From Blastomussa wellsi (lineage: Eukaryota; Cnidaria; Anthozoa; Scleractinia; Plerogyridae): a stretch of 64,000 nucleotides of DNA. Every line of letters starts with the position of its first letter. Position 1 is the stretch's first letter. The translations under genes and the position numbers were made by a program. The DNA lies in NCBI GenBank assembly GCA_947652115.1, contig OX393568.1:25341339-25405338 (forward strand), written 5' to 3'. The notes under the pieces were generated by a model that saw only the letters and a program-made list of their open reading frames with translations, searched no databases and was not told the origin of the DNA. Shown in pieces: positions 13,125 through 27,400 of this stretch.

Positions 13125-13338
13125 GCCATTGGTAGCAAAAGATAAAATGACTTAAATTTGTAGAGATTTAGACAAAAAGTAAATTTATTGTTAAGTAGTA
13201 TTGAAGGGTACTGTTGAAAGTTTGAGTCTAGGACACAAAAGTAATAAAGAATTCACCTGAAATAAGTAAGTTTTTTCTGTAACATGTTTTTGATGGTTTA
13301 GATACCAGCAATTTTCCACTGGATAGAAATATAACACT

Positions 13339-13508
13339 CAGGGGTTTCAAAATGTTTTGAAGTAGGTGTCATCGACTGGAAGAGTAGGCGGCTGTTATAG
13401 GCGAGCTTTTGGGTCACAAGCTGATTGCTATGACCAGAGTTGCCAGTGGCATAGCAGTCAAGTAGCCGGTGGAACTCCGGCAGTCACCACCTTGTTTTGA
13501 AACCCCTG
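13339..13508. mobile_element. MITE with CAGGGGTTTCAAAA inverted ends, complete copy
   Basis: Starts CAGGGGTTTCAAAA and ends TTTTGAAACCCCTG; exactly 170 bp, the same length as the inverted-orientation copy at 61029-61198. Further copies lie at 31638-32052 (interrupted) and, in decayed form, 1845-2330 and 63610-63740. CAGGG ends suggest a hAT-type element. No convincing 8-bp target duplication was found. Confidence 0.8.
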
Positions 13509-15702
13509 TCTGTCAACAGTTATTTTACTAGTGTCCACAAGCTTTTATCAGAAATGCATCTACTGATCAACCACTTTTGCCAGCCAGTCAACAAGACCAT
13601 CTAAAAATTCCACCCCTTTATTAACTGAGATGCCCTATAGAATATAATGTGTAATGCTTTCTAAAAGCAACTAATTGATATCCCAAGCTGTTTGGATCAT
13701 ACAGATGACTACTGATAGCTTCAATAAAAATACGATAACAGCACAGTCTGCCCACCCAACACCACCCCTGACCTCATTTCATCCTGAATTCTTCTGATGT
13801 TTCTAATTGGCTATTTTCATGATGGTGTCATTTGACTACAACTTCCAGATTCCTTCAGTTTTCGTTGTTTTGTTCTAATTAGGGCAATTGTTATTTAAAA
13901 CCCACTGGGATTAAAAAATTTAAATAAAGGAGAAACAAAATGAATTCTGGTTGTTGTCAAATGACGACAGAGTGCAAATGTGTAATTACATTAATGTCCT
14001 TATTTTTTTAAATATCTGTTTCAATACTCTAGGTTTGATATTATTCTCTCACTGATGACTAAAAATATATTATTTGCTAATAAATTATTTTTTCCGAGTT
14101 TCTCCAACACCACAAAAGAACCTCAACTGATAAACCACAATGAACAAATAATTATATACAATTATATTCGCAATTCCTTAGATAACGTGATCTCTAACAA
14201 ACACTACAGAGTCCTATTCAGATACTGCTTTTTACTCTGAAACAACAATAAGTATAAACTGCCAAAAAAGCCCACAACAAAAACACAATAGAATACCACA
14301 GTAAACTTATACAAAAAACAGGAGTGTACATGTATTTGCATAACAACTATTACGAGATCTTTTGTGATTAAAAAGAATGAGAAATTCAACAACAGGAATG
14401 ATACCCTGTGACATAGAAATTTCCTTCTCGCATAAAAACAGCAAAAAACTTCCGTAAAAAACTGTTTTTCTAACGCACACACAACTTTGGATCAAAACAA
14501 CGGAATAAAACTATTTGCTGTCTCCTCTGAGGATTTAAAGAAAACCCACCAATAAATAGTTGTTTTTCATTCTTTGCAAGTTTTTAGGTGGCCGTAAGTC
14601 AACATTATTTTGACCATTTCACTGCATTTGGTAAAATCTAACATGTCAAAGTTCCTGTTTACTGCTTCAGGATGAGAAGGGAATTTCCTAGTTCAAGACT
14701 TTTTAAACAATGTTCAGAATACCAAACATTAGCTCACTTAATTTCCTACTTATTTATAACAATGCCATAATACCTGCAAATAATCAAGCGAGCTATTGTA
14801 ATGGTTTGAGAAAATATAAATTCCAAGACACTGAATTTCATTTAAATGATCCTTACCAGATTGAAGTTGTCGAGAATTCCTGAATTAATGCCTTTCATGT
14901 TATCAGTTGTGTATAAAGTACTTTACTTTTAGACACTGACTCAAATGACCAGAGTTGCACCTAGTGAAGTTGGATTCGTTTAAGTCAACGGGAAAGAATT
15001 GAGAAACCGAAGTATGGAAAATATATGGGAAAAGCAAACACTTTGAACGTTCACTCTTTAGCAAGGATGATTTGTACGTTTAGAATAAAGATCTTGTAAA
15101 CCTCCCAATTAATTACTTTAAACTTACAAGTTAGACCAAATATGCCAAAAAACTTAAATTTTGTCCCAATAAAATCAGCATATGTACTCACTTAAAAACT
15201 ATGTATACCTCGCTTAAAATCCTGTGACAATATTTCTATTATACATACCTTAACCGATAAATAAACCTTGACAATACTGTACACATTGTCCATGATAAAA
15301 CTTTTATCACCTGATAAAGTATTTTGCAACTATGGTCCTATTATATTTTTAATTCAAAGAAAAATTAACATACAATTTACAACAGTTAAATTCCTAAAGA
15401 AATTTGGATCTTGACAAAACATATCACATCCACATTATACTCTTCTCCAAAAAGGAAATTAGCAAGCTCTTGCAATCTTTCAAGGGCTCCATTTAATTGA
15501 TTCCCTGATTTCACAATATCAGCAAGGCCATTGGCTTTGCAACAGCAGTTCACCAAATGAAGATATACCTCAAACTGCAACATGCATGTATGGCAGAAAA
15601 TCTTCAAGCTACGCGAGTTGTAGAAAGGGCCTCTTCTTAACAAGAGCTGCACAACAACAGTCAAACTGGGCCCATACCCAGACAACTATCTCGAGTTGAG
15701 TT

Positions 15703-18700
15703 TCATCCTGATTTCAACTTTTCCACTGACGTTGCCATTGGTGCACCATCTTCTGTTTTGCTTGCTGGGTTTCTCTGCCCCTTTGACTTACGAACTGCCG
15801 ACCTCCACAACCACCTTACCTTTCTTCTGGTTTCATCCTCATTTTCAGGGGCTGACGAAGATTCACTCTCAGTGGTAGAATCTTGCCTCTTACCAAACCA
15901 ACTCAATCTCTTTTTTGACTTTACAGTTGGTGACTCAGGCAAGACATAATTTGCTGCTGGTTCCTCCTCTTCTAACTGCCCACAAGATAATGACAAATGT
16001 TCTAAAGGCTTGCCTGATTCAGTCATAGCTTCTGCTCCTAATTGGTGACTTGGGTGACTGCTGCTCATATTGTAACACATAACTTCTTTTTCTGGCATCA
16101 GGTCGTGATGATTACTCTCAAGATCATTACACCCCTGGTCGCCCAAGTTTTTTTTTTCAAAAGCACGTTCTTTTTCAACATCACGTGTGCCAACATTGGC
16201 AGCAACAGTGGAGTACGTAGGAGGAAGATCTTCTTTGCTTTCTGTTGCTGTGTCGGTCTCTGAAATCATTTTCCAAGGTGTCGCACTGGAGGAGATTTTT
16301 CTTCCAGAACTGACACCAGCTACGTTAGCAACATTAACAAGAGCTTCTGCTATGGCAGAGCCTGTATGAGGGTGGTTCCCATTACTTTTACCGATACCAA
16401 AAGAGGTCTGCGACATAATTTGAAATCCACACAGTGATTCTATTTGGGACCATCTGTGCTGTCTTTCCTCCAGCTCATTGGTAACTTCAGCAAGAGCCGA
16501 TCTGACAATTTAAAAATTCCAAAAAACACATTAAAAACACTTTCATTTGAAATGCGAAACTGCAGCAACATACTATAATTATGGCAAAGAAATTTGTTGT
16601 AAATCTGTTCAGAGGAATCAGTCTAAAAATCTATTATTAATAGTATCTGTATGCTAAAACTCTCAAGACAAATCAATAGCACCACTTGAACAGTAGCATT
16701 AACCTCTAACTCTAACTCTCCTCTAACTCTCCTCCATGAAATCCCTAAATTAGTGTACACCACTGAACACACAGAAATTCATTTTTTTTGCATTTTTTGT
16801 CCTAAAACTCCCTGGCCCATTTACTCAGGACTACAAATATTTTTTTTCCTGCGATGAATGAACCATTATTATTGGACAAAACAGTAGTGAGGTTGGATTT
16901 TGCATTACATAATTCCTTGATAATGCGTTGTCAACACAAAGGTAAAGGTACACCTTATTTAACATCGGTAGTTCCTTTACCCTTGAAAGGGTATTCTCCC
17001 ATTTTACCCCTGGGGCCCTTTTCCACCAGTGCTCCATTTTAAGGGTATTTACTACGATTTTCAGTTGAGTGTGACACCATGCAAGTTTCCACACAAAACT
17101 TTGACATTTCCGATGGCAACGAGAATGTATCCAATGGAAACAAGCATGAACATGTGAAGAAAAAACGTCTCCTAATTGGCTGTCAAACGTTGAATGATTG
17201 CTTGTCAAATTTCAAAATTTGAAGCAACCTCAGGCGACGTTCTGCACGAGCGATCACGGAAGTGAACTGCTGATAAATAATTTTTTTCACTGCCACAACT
17301 CTTTGCAGTATTTTTAACTGATGCAGATTAAACCTTTGTGCAATTAAGTTGTCAAAACTGGCTTTGCATTCTCGTTGCCATTGGAAACGTCAAAGTTTTC
17401 TGACGTCAAAAACTTTGTGTGGAAACTTGCGTGGTGTTGCGCTCAACTGAAAATCGTAGTAAAGCTACCTACACAGAATGGAAAGAAGTTGAAACAAGGA
17501 TGTGAGGTCACAAGGATCGAACTCGGAACCTCTCGCACAGAGGGCCGCACACTAACCAACTGTGCCATCCTTGCTCGTTGACATTTGCTTTGAAAGACAA
17601 AAAATGTCTGGACATTCTGTCTTCAGGACCACATTTGGGATTTAACCTGAAACATTATTTTGGTCAGCCATTGTCCTTAATGCCCAGTGTGATTTTCAGC
17701 CCTGCTACTAAGTACTCTGAATAGTTAAATTTGTTCCTATTTTTATGCCATTTTCTTGCCTGCTTATAAAACATAAGATGCCAAACAGCAGAATCAAGAC
17801 ATACCTTGCAGCAAGAATCTTCTGATCAACCTCGTCAATCGACAGATCATGAGCCAGGCGAAGTGACCCAATCAAGCTATTCCTTTTCTTCTTTATTCTC
17901 TCACACTATTTGTTTCAAAGAACAGGAAAAGAAATCAACATCAGGTAATTATCAGGAAAGCAGTAATTAATTTTGTTTCACAAGAATCTCAATGATGCAT
18001 AAAACATCTAGATTCTCTGGAAACAAAATTAACTGCTTCCTGGGACCACAGAAGAGTAAAATCCAGGGATCATTGCAGTGGCAGTCACTGGTCAACTTTC
18101 ACAGCCAACAGTGCATTGTAGCACAATGATGTCATAGATTTTATAATGTTACCCACTCAGGGATTTTTGGAGGGAAACAGTTTTGTTATTTGAGTGTGTG
18201 CTTTTGGGAAAAAAATTTCAGATGTAGAAAACTCATTTGATACCACAGACACTGAACTGAAGGAAACAGGTTCTGAACTTACTGCTTCTTTTGCTTCTTT
18301 CATCTGTTTAATAGCAACAGTTCTTTTATGCTGGAAGTGCTTAGTTTCTTTATCAAATGTCATCTGAAGCCATTGCTTCAGAACAGATGGTGCTTTCCAA
18401 GACTGATATTCAAGTTCTTTCTCAGCCTTCCTCAGAGCTCGACGAACCTAAAGAAGTGTCACCAACAAAAGCGGCCAATATTAATGTAAATATATAACTA
18501 GGTTGGAGAAACAAATTTGACAACATTCTTTTTTGTTAAACAGTAGTGATGTAGTGATTTATACAGGGGAGATTTTCAGGGCATCATTGTGTAAAGTTCT
18601 GAGTACATCTTTCCATGTGGATTCTTCATCTATAACACCGAGTAGTGGCAGTAGTCAAAGCCTCTTCATGCCACAAACAACAAAATTAAACACCTGTACT

Positions 18701-21427
18701 TAGGCAGAGCCACCTTCTGTTGATCTCTATTGAATTGTGACAATAGGGACCTTAACTCCAGAAATTATTGAGCCACAAACAGGAACCGGAAGACAAATTT
18801 TCCCCTCTTTGGCATGCATTCTCAAAGGTCAGTGCTTCTCTTAGTTCCTACGACACACCTGCGCCAACTCCTCTTCTGCAAGCTTCAGTTTTTGCAATTG
18901 TTCTTCTGTCCCTGTGCGAGTTTCAGACAATAACTGGGCTTCATTCTGAAACATAAAGATTGCATTTGATTTCCATTCCATTTGAATTTTGCACTTCTAA
19001 CAGAAAAATTTGCAAAAAAATTATAATGAGGCCCCCAGCCACAGTATTTTTCCACATCTTTCTTCAACAATGGTATTTTTGGACCTTTTCACAGCATGCA
19101 GAGAGTAGAGTTGAACAGAATGAAAAGAGAATGCAACTTCCTTGACATTTGGAGCCAGAATTCTCAGGTGTTTGTCATGTAAAGCCAGCTACTGACAATA
19201 ATCTTACTGTGGTTTACAGTATTTAACTCCAAGAATGAAAATAAGAGAATGATCCATATCTAGCTTTCAAAATGTGAATGAATTTTAATAACAGTAATAA
19301 CCACTTTTAAAACAAATGCTTCAGCCCTTTTACTGGATATGTGTACAGACTGGAATACCGATTTCTCAAACTTCCATCATGGAGGTGGCAAATGAAAATG
19401 TCTGAAAAATTGGGGGATTAAATTGCAGTTTTCCAATGAAGTAAGGGAAATACGTTTTCGCCCCAAAAAAATCAGGATTCTGTTGTTCCTGGGTTATAAT
19501 TTATGTATGGCCAAAAATTAAACCCAAATCCAAGTCATGAAAGCTATCTTAGTTTATGAAGAAAGCTAAATTTACCTTTGATATTTGCATCTCTTCATTT
19601 AGTCTTGCTTCCAAGTCAAGTTTTTCTGCAATAGCTACTTGATGATCATCCTCGGCTTTAGCCAACCTAAAAGAGCATTGCATGTACGTGCATCACATCA
19701 GTTACAAACGTCCACTGATATACAGCTAGCGCTGTTATTGAAATTCACTGTGTGCTTCTTTTTTGACCAAATCCATCAGTCCGCACCAACGATTATTCTC
19801 ATTCAAATCTGGATCTGCATTCCCTGAAAACTTTCTATGGTATGGTTTCACAGCCACGGACAGTACATGTAGATGTACGGGTAAATTTTAAACACACAAA
19901 TAAGTATAATTATGTTGTTTTTATGGACCTGGTTTCATTTCTGTCATTGCTTGTTTTTGTGACAATTCTAATGCAAGGTGGTTGTCTGCGTCTTCTCTGA
20001 ACACAAAATGCCAACATACTAACCAAGACAGACCAAAGATCCTTCATCCAAACTACATTTATTTAATATTCATGATCCACCCTTCATGACATGGAGAGTC
20101 CGGAATCCAAACCAAAATTATCAGCTAATCTGTGATCTGCTGCATTTTCAAAATCTCTGAGTCCACTCAATTTCTCACAAAAATCTGCAATCAGCACACT
20201 TTTTCAGGCCAAATCTGCTGATCCATGAACTTATTCACACCCATTCCTAAGTGCAGGCAGAGATTGTGCAATACGGAGTGGAAATCATATTTTTGTTCAT
20301 TAATGGTAAACAAATTTACACCAGATTGACAACATATTAATCATGTCCTCCCCTCAACCTCAAAATGGAGAGAAGGGCCAAAACCTCACCTCATTTGTAA
20401 CTCCTGAAGACCATCCTCAGCCTGTTGCAATATTTTCATGTCTTTTATCATGCGTTCCACTTGTTCCTTGGCTTTGCGTTTCTGTAGCACAGCCATCCAA
20501 CAACCAACAGTAGCAACTAGCACAGAGAATGCTACAACAACATCCTTCAGAAGGCTATGCCCTACTGAGAAATCATCATTGTTTTACATATTGCTGAATC
20601 CATGCAGACTGAGTATTCCCAGTTTCAATCCTAGGAATTGGTCTGTTGCATGAAATGGCTACAAGAAGGAGTATCACTACCCCCCCCCCCCCCCTGGATG
20701 GGATACATATGCTAGTCGACGCCTCCCCTGGCCTCCCAGCATCTTGTCAGGTCACTTGGCCTAACACTAGTACCCAATAATACTCTCAGTTGTAGAGAGG
20801 CACTTCAGGTAACATTTCAACCTACTGTTGAAATACCTACTGTATTACTGTATATAGCTGTGTCTTGTCCAACACCAGACCCCTCAAGGCTGTCCGCGCA
20901 ATGAACGAGGTTGCATACTTCAAGATCTATACTTCATGCATTAGCACCACATTACCTGAGCTGATATCAGTATTACCGGCCTCAAATTACCAACTGCGTC
21001 GCAACAATAATGGTACATTACTATCTAGACCGTGATTTAAAACAAAAAAGACTACGGGGGATCATTCATTTAGCATAGTGTCAGCCCTGTCTGTGGAACA
21101 GCCTACCACTGAAAATAAGACAATAACATAATATCAAGACTTTTGAAAGTGCCATTAAAACACATTTTAAGGCTTTTAGTTAGAATTTTTATTACTTTTT
21201 TTATTTCATTAAATATTGTATTTTTATCACTATAAATTTTTATCTTACTTTTTAATTGAAATGTAAAATTGTTATTCTTGATTTAAGTTTTATCTTTAAT
21301 TAGTTGTATATAATAATACATTTGTAATGCGCTTTTGAATATTTTTAGAGAAAAAGCACATAACAAATATTAAATATCATTATTGTTATATTATTGTTAT
21401 TAATATTATTATAATTATTATTACTAC

Positions 21428-21494
<67 letters not shown>

Positions 21495-24400
21495 GATATT
21501 ATTATTGCACATAGATCTCCAGCATGTATTTTCAATTGGAACCCAAACAAAAGGCAGTTTTGGTAAGATTCTCATGTGTCTGAAAGCTCAGGGATATAAT
21601 TTTTTAATTTATAATTTCCTTTAACCCTCGTCACTTTAACTCAGCTGACAAATGTTTTGTGACATTGTTTGTGTCTCAGCTTGATGAATGTGACCCCTAG
21701 AGTGAGTAAAATTGAATCTTTCTGTGAAAAAGGCAATTACTAGTATGTGTGTTCAAAAGCTATATAATTGCAAGTTAGAACACACTCATCAGCTCCTTTC
21801 AAAAGTTACATTATCATTATTTCACAGAGTCTCATTTCAAATCCACCACCTGTAGAATTTTAAACATTGATTGAGAAATATTAATATTGGCTCATTTCCA
21901 CAATTGAAAAGAACAAGGTTGTAAAAAAACTGATCTGATCTAAAAATTTTAAAAATATTAATAACATTTGTTAAAATATACCAAGGAAAGAAATTGAAGG
22001 AAGGCCAAATTTTGCAATCCCAAAAATGCCCTCAGGTGACGTAGAACAACAAAGTGCAGATCTATTTGGAAAAAACCTTAAATAACCCCACCCTTAAACA
22101 ACCTCCTAACTTAAAGGTTTTAATTGAAAGTTCAAGAAACCAGAAATGGTCGATTTACAACATATTAATAAAAATTAAAAGTCTGGAAAGAATCATTTAT
22201 TGCATAAAATTGTGAGCATTTTTAAGAAAGCAAGTCAGAATTTATGTAAGAGTACTTACTAAATGGTGGTCCAAATAGAACAATATCCATGGCGCGTAAG
22301 CCAATCTTCTTGCGATGTTTCGGGTCCTTTATTCCCAGTTCGTTCTGCAATAAACCATTCTCCTCTATCGCCAGCCTACATATCACAAATGAAATGTGGG
22401 ACAGCTTCACTTAATTTTAATAAAACCTAGTAACACAAGCCAAACTTAACCCAAATATGGAACACAGTTACGCCTTATGTGTAACTTTGTACTTTTATTG
22501 CAAAATGAATTGGATAGCTACTAAAACTGTGTGCACTGAAAAAAAGTAATCACAAAATTTACGAAGAATACATTTTTCTTATAAAGGTGCTTCAAAAAAA
22601 TTCTTATTTATTCAGGAGACACTGCAAAAAGTGCAAGGAATGGTTTGTATTTAGAAAATTCAGTGTTGCTGATTAATCCCAAGTTTCTCAAGACATAATA
22701 ATAGTCAACAACTGCATGTATTGAGAAATGAGACTTTGAGCAATGTTTTTAACAAACCACCTGTTGATTATGGATTTTAAGATTAGCCATGAAGTTACAC
22801 TGTGCTAATCCCATGAAAAAAACAATTTTGAAAGACCAAGTTGTGTTAAAATTAAAACTGAAGCTTGCAGGTAAGAGACTTATAATTACAGTAGCCGAAA
22901 CATGTGCAATAAAATATTGAATGCCTGTACTTAAAACTTTACTTTTTGGCTGCCATGTCTGTTGAGGTAGAAAGGCAAAATGGCTGACATACAAAGTTCT
23001 TTCAATTAATAATTTATTCATGAAATTAAGTGGGTTTTTCTCACTTAAGTAAGCGAAACAAAATTGAAATTGCCTACTGCGAATCTCCAGCTATTTATAG
23101 CTTCAGGGCATGGATGTTTAAAGGGAAAAAATTACTTGTTGTACATGTATCGTTAATATGTTGCAATGTATTATATGGTTTGACTCATGACAGCTGTTCA
23201 TAAATTCAAACATCATTCATACTTAAATAGCATCAGAAAAAGTAATTTATTATGAAATGTTTGGAGCTACTTCATCCCATTCAGTGTTTCTTATATACAC
23301 TGTGCAGTTGTTGTTTAAAAAACACAGACACAGACTGGCATGTTTAATGTACCATTGATGTTAAAGGAAAAAACAAACAACAACAACTGTTGAGCTGATC
23401 ACAGCATCACTAGTCCTAAACAAGAATGATGTTTTTTAATAATTACAAGTTAGATTGTATGAGGTTTAGATAAAAAAAGATAATGTATGAAAATGTATAC
23501 ATACTAGTTAAACCAAGAACATTAAACGAAAACGAAAACATGTGGGACAACATTTAACATATCACAATTTTATTATATTTCAGCCCTGAGGACAATATCT
23601 AATTAAAATATTTATTTTAAAGCCCATTACCGTGGTATAACTGATCCATTGATTCCTGCACTGCTAAAGACTTCAGCATATTGTGGAAGATGAACAGAAT
23701 TTGTTAGCCAGTCAATAACGTCTGTGGTGCTCCATTTGTGAACTGCAATTCATAAACAAGATAATTAGTGCGCACAGTTTCACAGTAAGGAGTCCATGGC
23801 AAAGTGTGACTGCTTTTAATAAATTCACATTCTTTCTTGAAATTATTATCCAATCACAAACCAAAGACAACTCTCACAGCGCTCACTTCTGATTGGATAA
23901 TGCCTGCATGAAACTGAAAGTCATTGTGCATTTGGGCTCCTCGCTGTAAAGGTCATAGTCCATTGATAGCAAAATGTCACATAATGAAATCTCATGCATG
24001 GATCTGGCACCTCAAGGAGCAATACCATGAATACTGAAGATAATTCTGACCTTCACTCTGAACCCAGCTTTGCCAAAGTTCATCCACAGAAATGAAGTCG
24101 TCATTGCCATGAAAGTGTGAGTGTCGTTCCTTGTCAGTTACTTGCAGTTCATCACGCATGAACTAGAGAATTCAAACAAATCAAACATGTATGCTAAATT
24201 GACATTGCTGAATTCAGCAATATGCAGGACATATGTCACACATGGGCATAGCAGAGTTAATGGGAGGAGGTGAGCAGGGCCTTGTGGTTAGGGCAAGTCC
24301 TCCTCCCTACCACTAAAACAGACTTGTTTTTGGTGGCCCTGAATTCAACTCCTCCACGCTTTGTAAATAGCCAACTGGTCTGCCTCCTGCCAGTTGGGAT

Positions 24401-27400
24401 TTTTAACAACTTTCTGTTTCCTTATTTTACAGTGTCCCAAATTAGCACAGCAGTGCTAAAAACATGTCCATCAACACTAATAAACAATTAGCAGTGATTT
24501 GTTTTATTGATTATTTAATGGCCAAGAGGGTATCCATGGCTTAGTTCAGGTTAGAGCACCCAGATGTTACTGTATCTAGCAGTCATAGATTTGAATTCTG
24601 TTGGGGACTCGGACTCTTCTGTTTGTCCACACTCATGACAAATGGACATTTGGAGCTGATTGGGAAGTGTATGTGCCTGGAGAGTCATTTTTTAGAGGGA
24701 GAACCCTCTTGCTCCTCTTTGTCATAAATGATTTATGGCACTAGTACTATAACACTGTGGGTTCAACATTCCATGTAACTCTTTCCTCAGAGCACCCCAT
24801 TCTGATTCTGGGGGTAACTGTCACGGCCTTTGGTTTCATGTTCACCCATGGCCACTCACCTCATTTGATTCACTCAAGTCGACCTTCCCATTGCGATCGT
24901 CATCTAGGTGAAAGTGTATTTTAGTGATTGCTTCAAGATTCACCTTTTCACTTTCTGTCGGATTTTCCAATCCTGAAACAGAAATCAGATAACAAATGGG
25001 TCACTATAAAAACATCACTGTGTAAAATGTATTATATCCATATTGTTGACCAATGATAGTATGGTACAAAGTCAAGGTTTACTGGCCCTATAAATATGCA
25101 TTTGAGTGCCTTGCAGTTATTGGTAGGGAGGCACAGTAGGGTCAGGATCACTGGTCTCCAAATTAAGACAAACATTTTACTTGCATAATGCTCCTCTCCA
25201 GCTAGGGGTTATAAATGGTTACTGGTGAGGGGAGGTGACCATGCGATTGACTAGTACCCTGGCCATTTAGGTGGGAGTAGAAATATTCTTAGTCATTTAA
25301 TGCTACAGAAAGCCGGTTAAGCTCTGGCAGATAGTTATTGGCAAGGAAAGAGTGAATACTAAGATTCAAAACAAAGGAAATGGTGAACCAAGATCACCCA
25401 ATGCTGCTGACAAAAAAAAAACCATACAATTTAATTTTCAGGTGTTACTAAAAGACATCAGTAAAACAGAGGAAACAAAATCATTATTTCTTTCTTATGA
25501 AAAATGCATAACATGGTTAAAAGTCCAAACAGAATTTTGGCATCATGGTATTTTTTAAGAGAGCAATGAAAGAAATAAATCAACATTGAAATGGCATCAA
25601 CAGAAACTCAGAAAAAATCAGAGTCCCAGATGGGATTTGAGCCCACGACCCTCCGTAATCTAATCGGATGCTCTAACCACTGAGTTACTGGAAACTATGG
25701 TGAGCAAGGGTCAAATGTGGATCTTGACTGGAACTGCATCGTGCGATTACTCAGTCAAATGAGGAAGACACACATAGCCATATAGCTCTTAACTGCATCG
25801 CGCAGTCACATTAAAGCATATTGAGCATGCGACCAACCAACCTCCAAGAGAGCAATGAAAGAAATAAATCAACATAGAAATGGCATCAACAGAAACTCGG
25901 AAAAAATCCAAGTCCCAGATGGGATTTCAACCCACGACCTTCCGTGATCTAGTCGGATACTCTAACCACTGAGCTACTGGAGACTCTATGGTGAGCAAGG
26001 GTCAAATGTGGGTCCTGACTGGAACTGCATCTTGCGGTTACTCATCAAATGTTGAAAGACACACATGGTTGGTCGCATCCTCAATATGCTTTAATGTGAC
26101 TGCGCGATGCAGTTAAGAGCTATGTGGCTATGTGTGTCTTTCAACATTTGACTGAGTAACCGTGCGATGCAGTTCCAGTCAAGACCCACATTTGACCCTT
26201 GCTCACCATAGAGTCTCCAGTAGCTCAGTGGTTGGAGCATCCGACTAGATCACGGAGGGTCGTGGGTTCAAATCCCATCTGGGACTCGGATTTTTTCTGA
26301 GTTTCTGTTGACGCCATTTCAATGTTGATTTATGATATTTTTAATATCAATAATCACAGCAGGTTGTCACTGATCTAATATATCAAACACAAGAGACAGT
26401 GTTTCATCGGGATATCCAAACCCCGAGAAGAGAGTTGAAAATATGATGCACAACCGAGTATTTTTGACGACATTCAAGGTGTTTGGATAGCCGGATGAAA
26501 TACTGTCTCGAGTGTTTGAAACATCTTCTCAACCAAAACAAAAACTAAGTAGCTAACAAAGAAATAAAACCGTCAAAATCTATTCTAATTAAGACCATGT
26601 ATCCAAACCTCCTTCATGGTTATGATTTTCTCTGTTTTAACTTGGGGTCCCCGATGAATTATGAGTTAGAAAATAAGTATCGAAAACAGCTCTTACACAG
26701 TTCAGTTTCCCAAATTAATAATCATTGCCTTGGTAATTTCACTTTTCACTTTTCACTTTTAGATATATCAATAAAGGCCGCAAAAAGATAACATATTTAT
26801 AACATGTTTGTTACATTTTAGACATCTTCCATCATATTCAGATAATTATATTAATTCCAGAGATGACTAAGTAGTTGAGACAATTTGGTGGTTTGTATAT
26901 ATTTTGCTGTTAGCCTCTTAGAACAGTATTTTAAATTCTAAGTGAAACTGTTAAACCTTTAAATAAATTTATTCATATTTTGTAACATTGACATGCAGCA
27001 GAGACAAAGTTCAATCTACCTAATCTGCATCCCTTGCTCGTCCTACATGTAACGTGTTAATTATTTAACAACATCAGAAAAAACAAGCTCAAAACACAAA
27101 CAAACCATTTTAATTTGTACTTGTCTTGCATAATTTTTGCAGTCACAATATTTCTAATGCCTCTGCTGACAATTGTCCAGCTTGAACAGGAGACATCGTT
27201 AAAATTTACTGGCTTTACATGAAACAACAATTGGAAAAAATAAACAAAGCCATCTGAAACTGCAACAAAACATGAATTGTCGGTTTCGGTATCAATTTTC
27301 TTGGTTTGACGTTGCAAAAATGTAATATTGACTCTCTAAACACGGAATCTCCAGAGATTTCACTAAAAATATTTTATGCAGACTAAACTTTATATTTCTA

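Larger units (their letters stand above)
13083..15702. other. ATOX1/STIM convergent region and STIM 3' UTR
   Basis: Holds the 13339-13508 MITE and otherwise AT-rich sequence without a recognised gene. A 99-codon minus-strand frame at 15386-15685 directly behind the STIM stop has no similarity that I know and probably lies in the 3' UTR. Confidence 0.5.

Noticed and set aside
21345..21575. Asn-rich frame (poly-N) on the minus strand
   Set aside because: Translation of the (ATT)n microsatellite.
26213..26287. Possible functional tRNA gene
   Set aside because: D and T stems pair, but the acceptor stem does not at the correct spacing and one anticodon-stem pair fails; two diverged relatives sit beside it in a repeat, so it is a SINE head.
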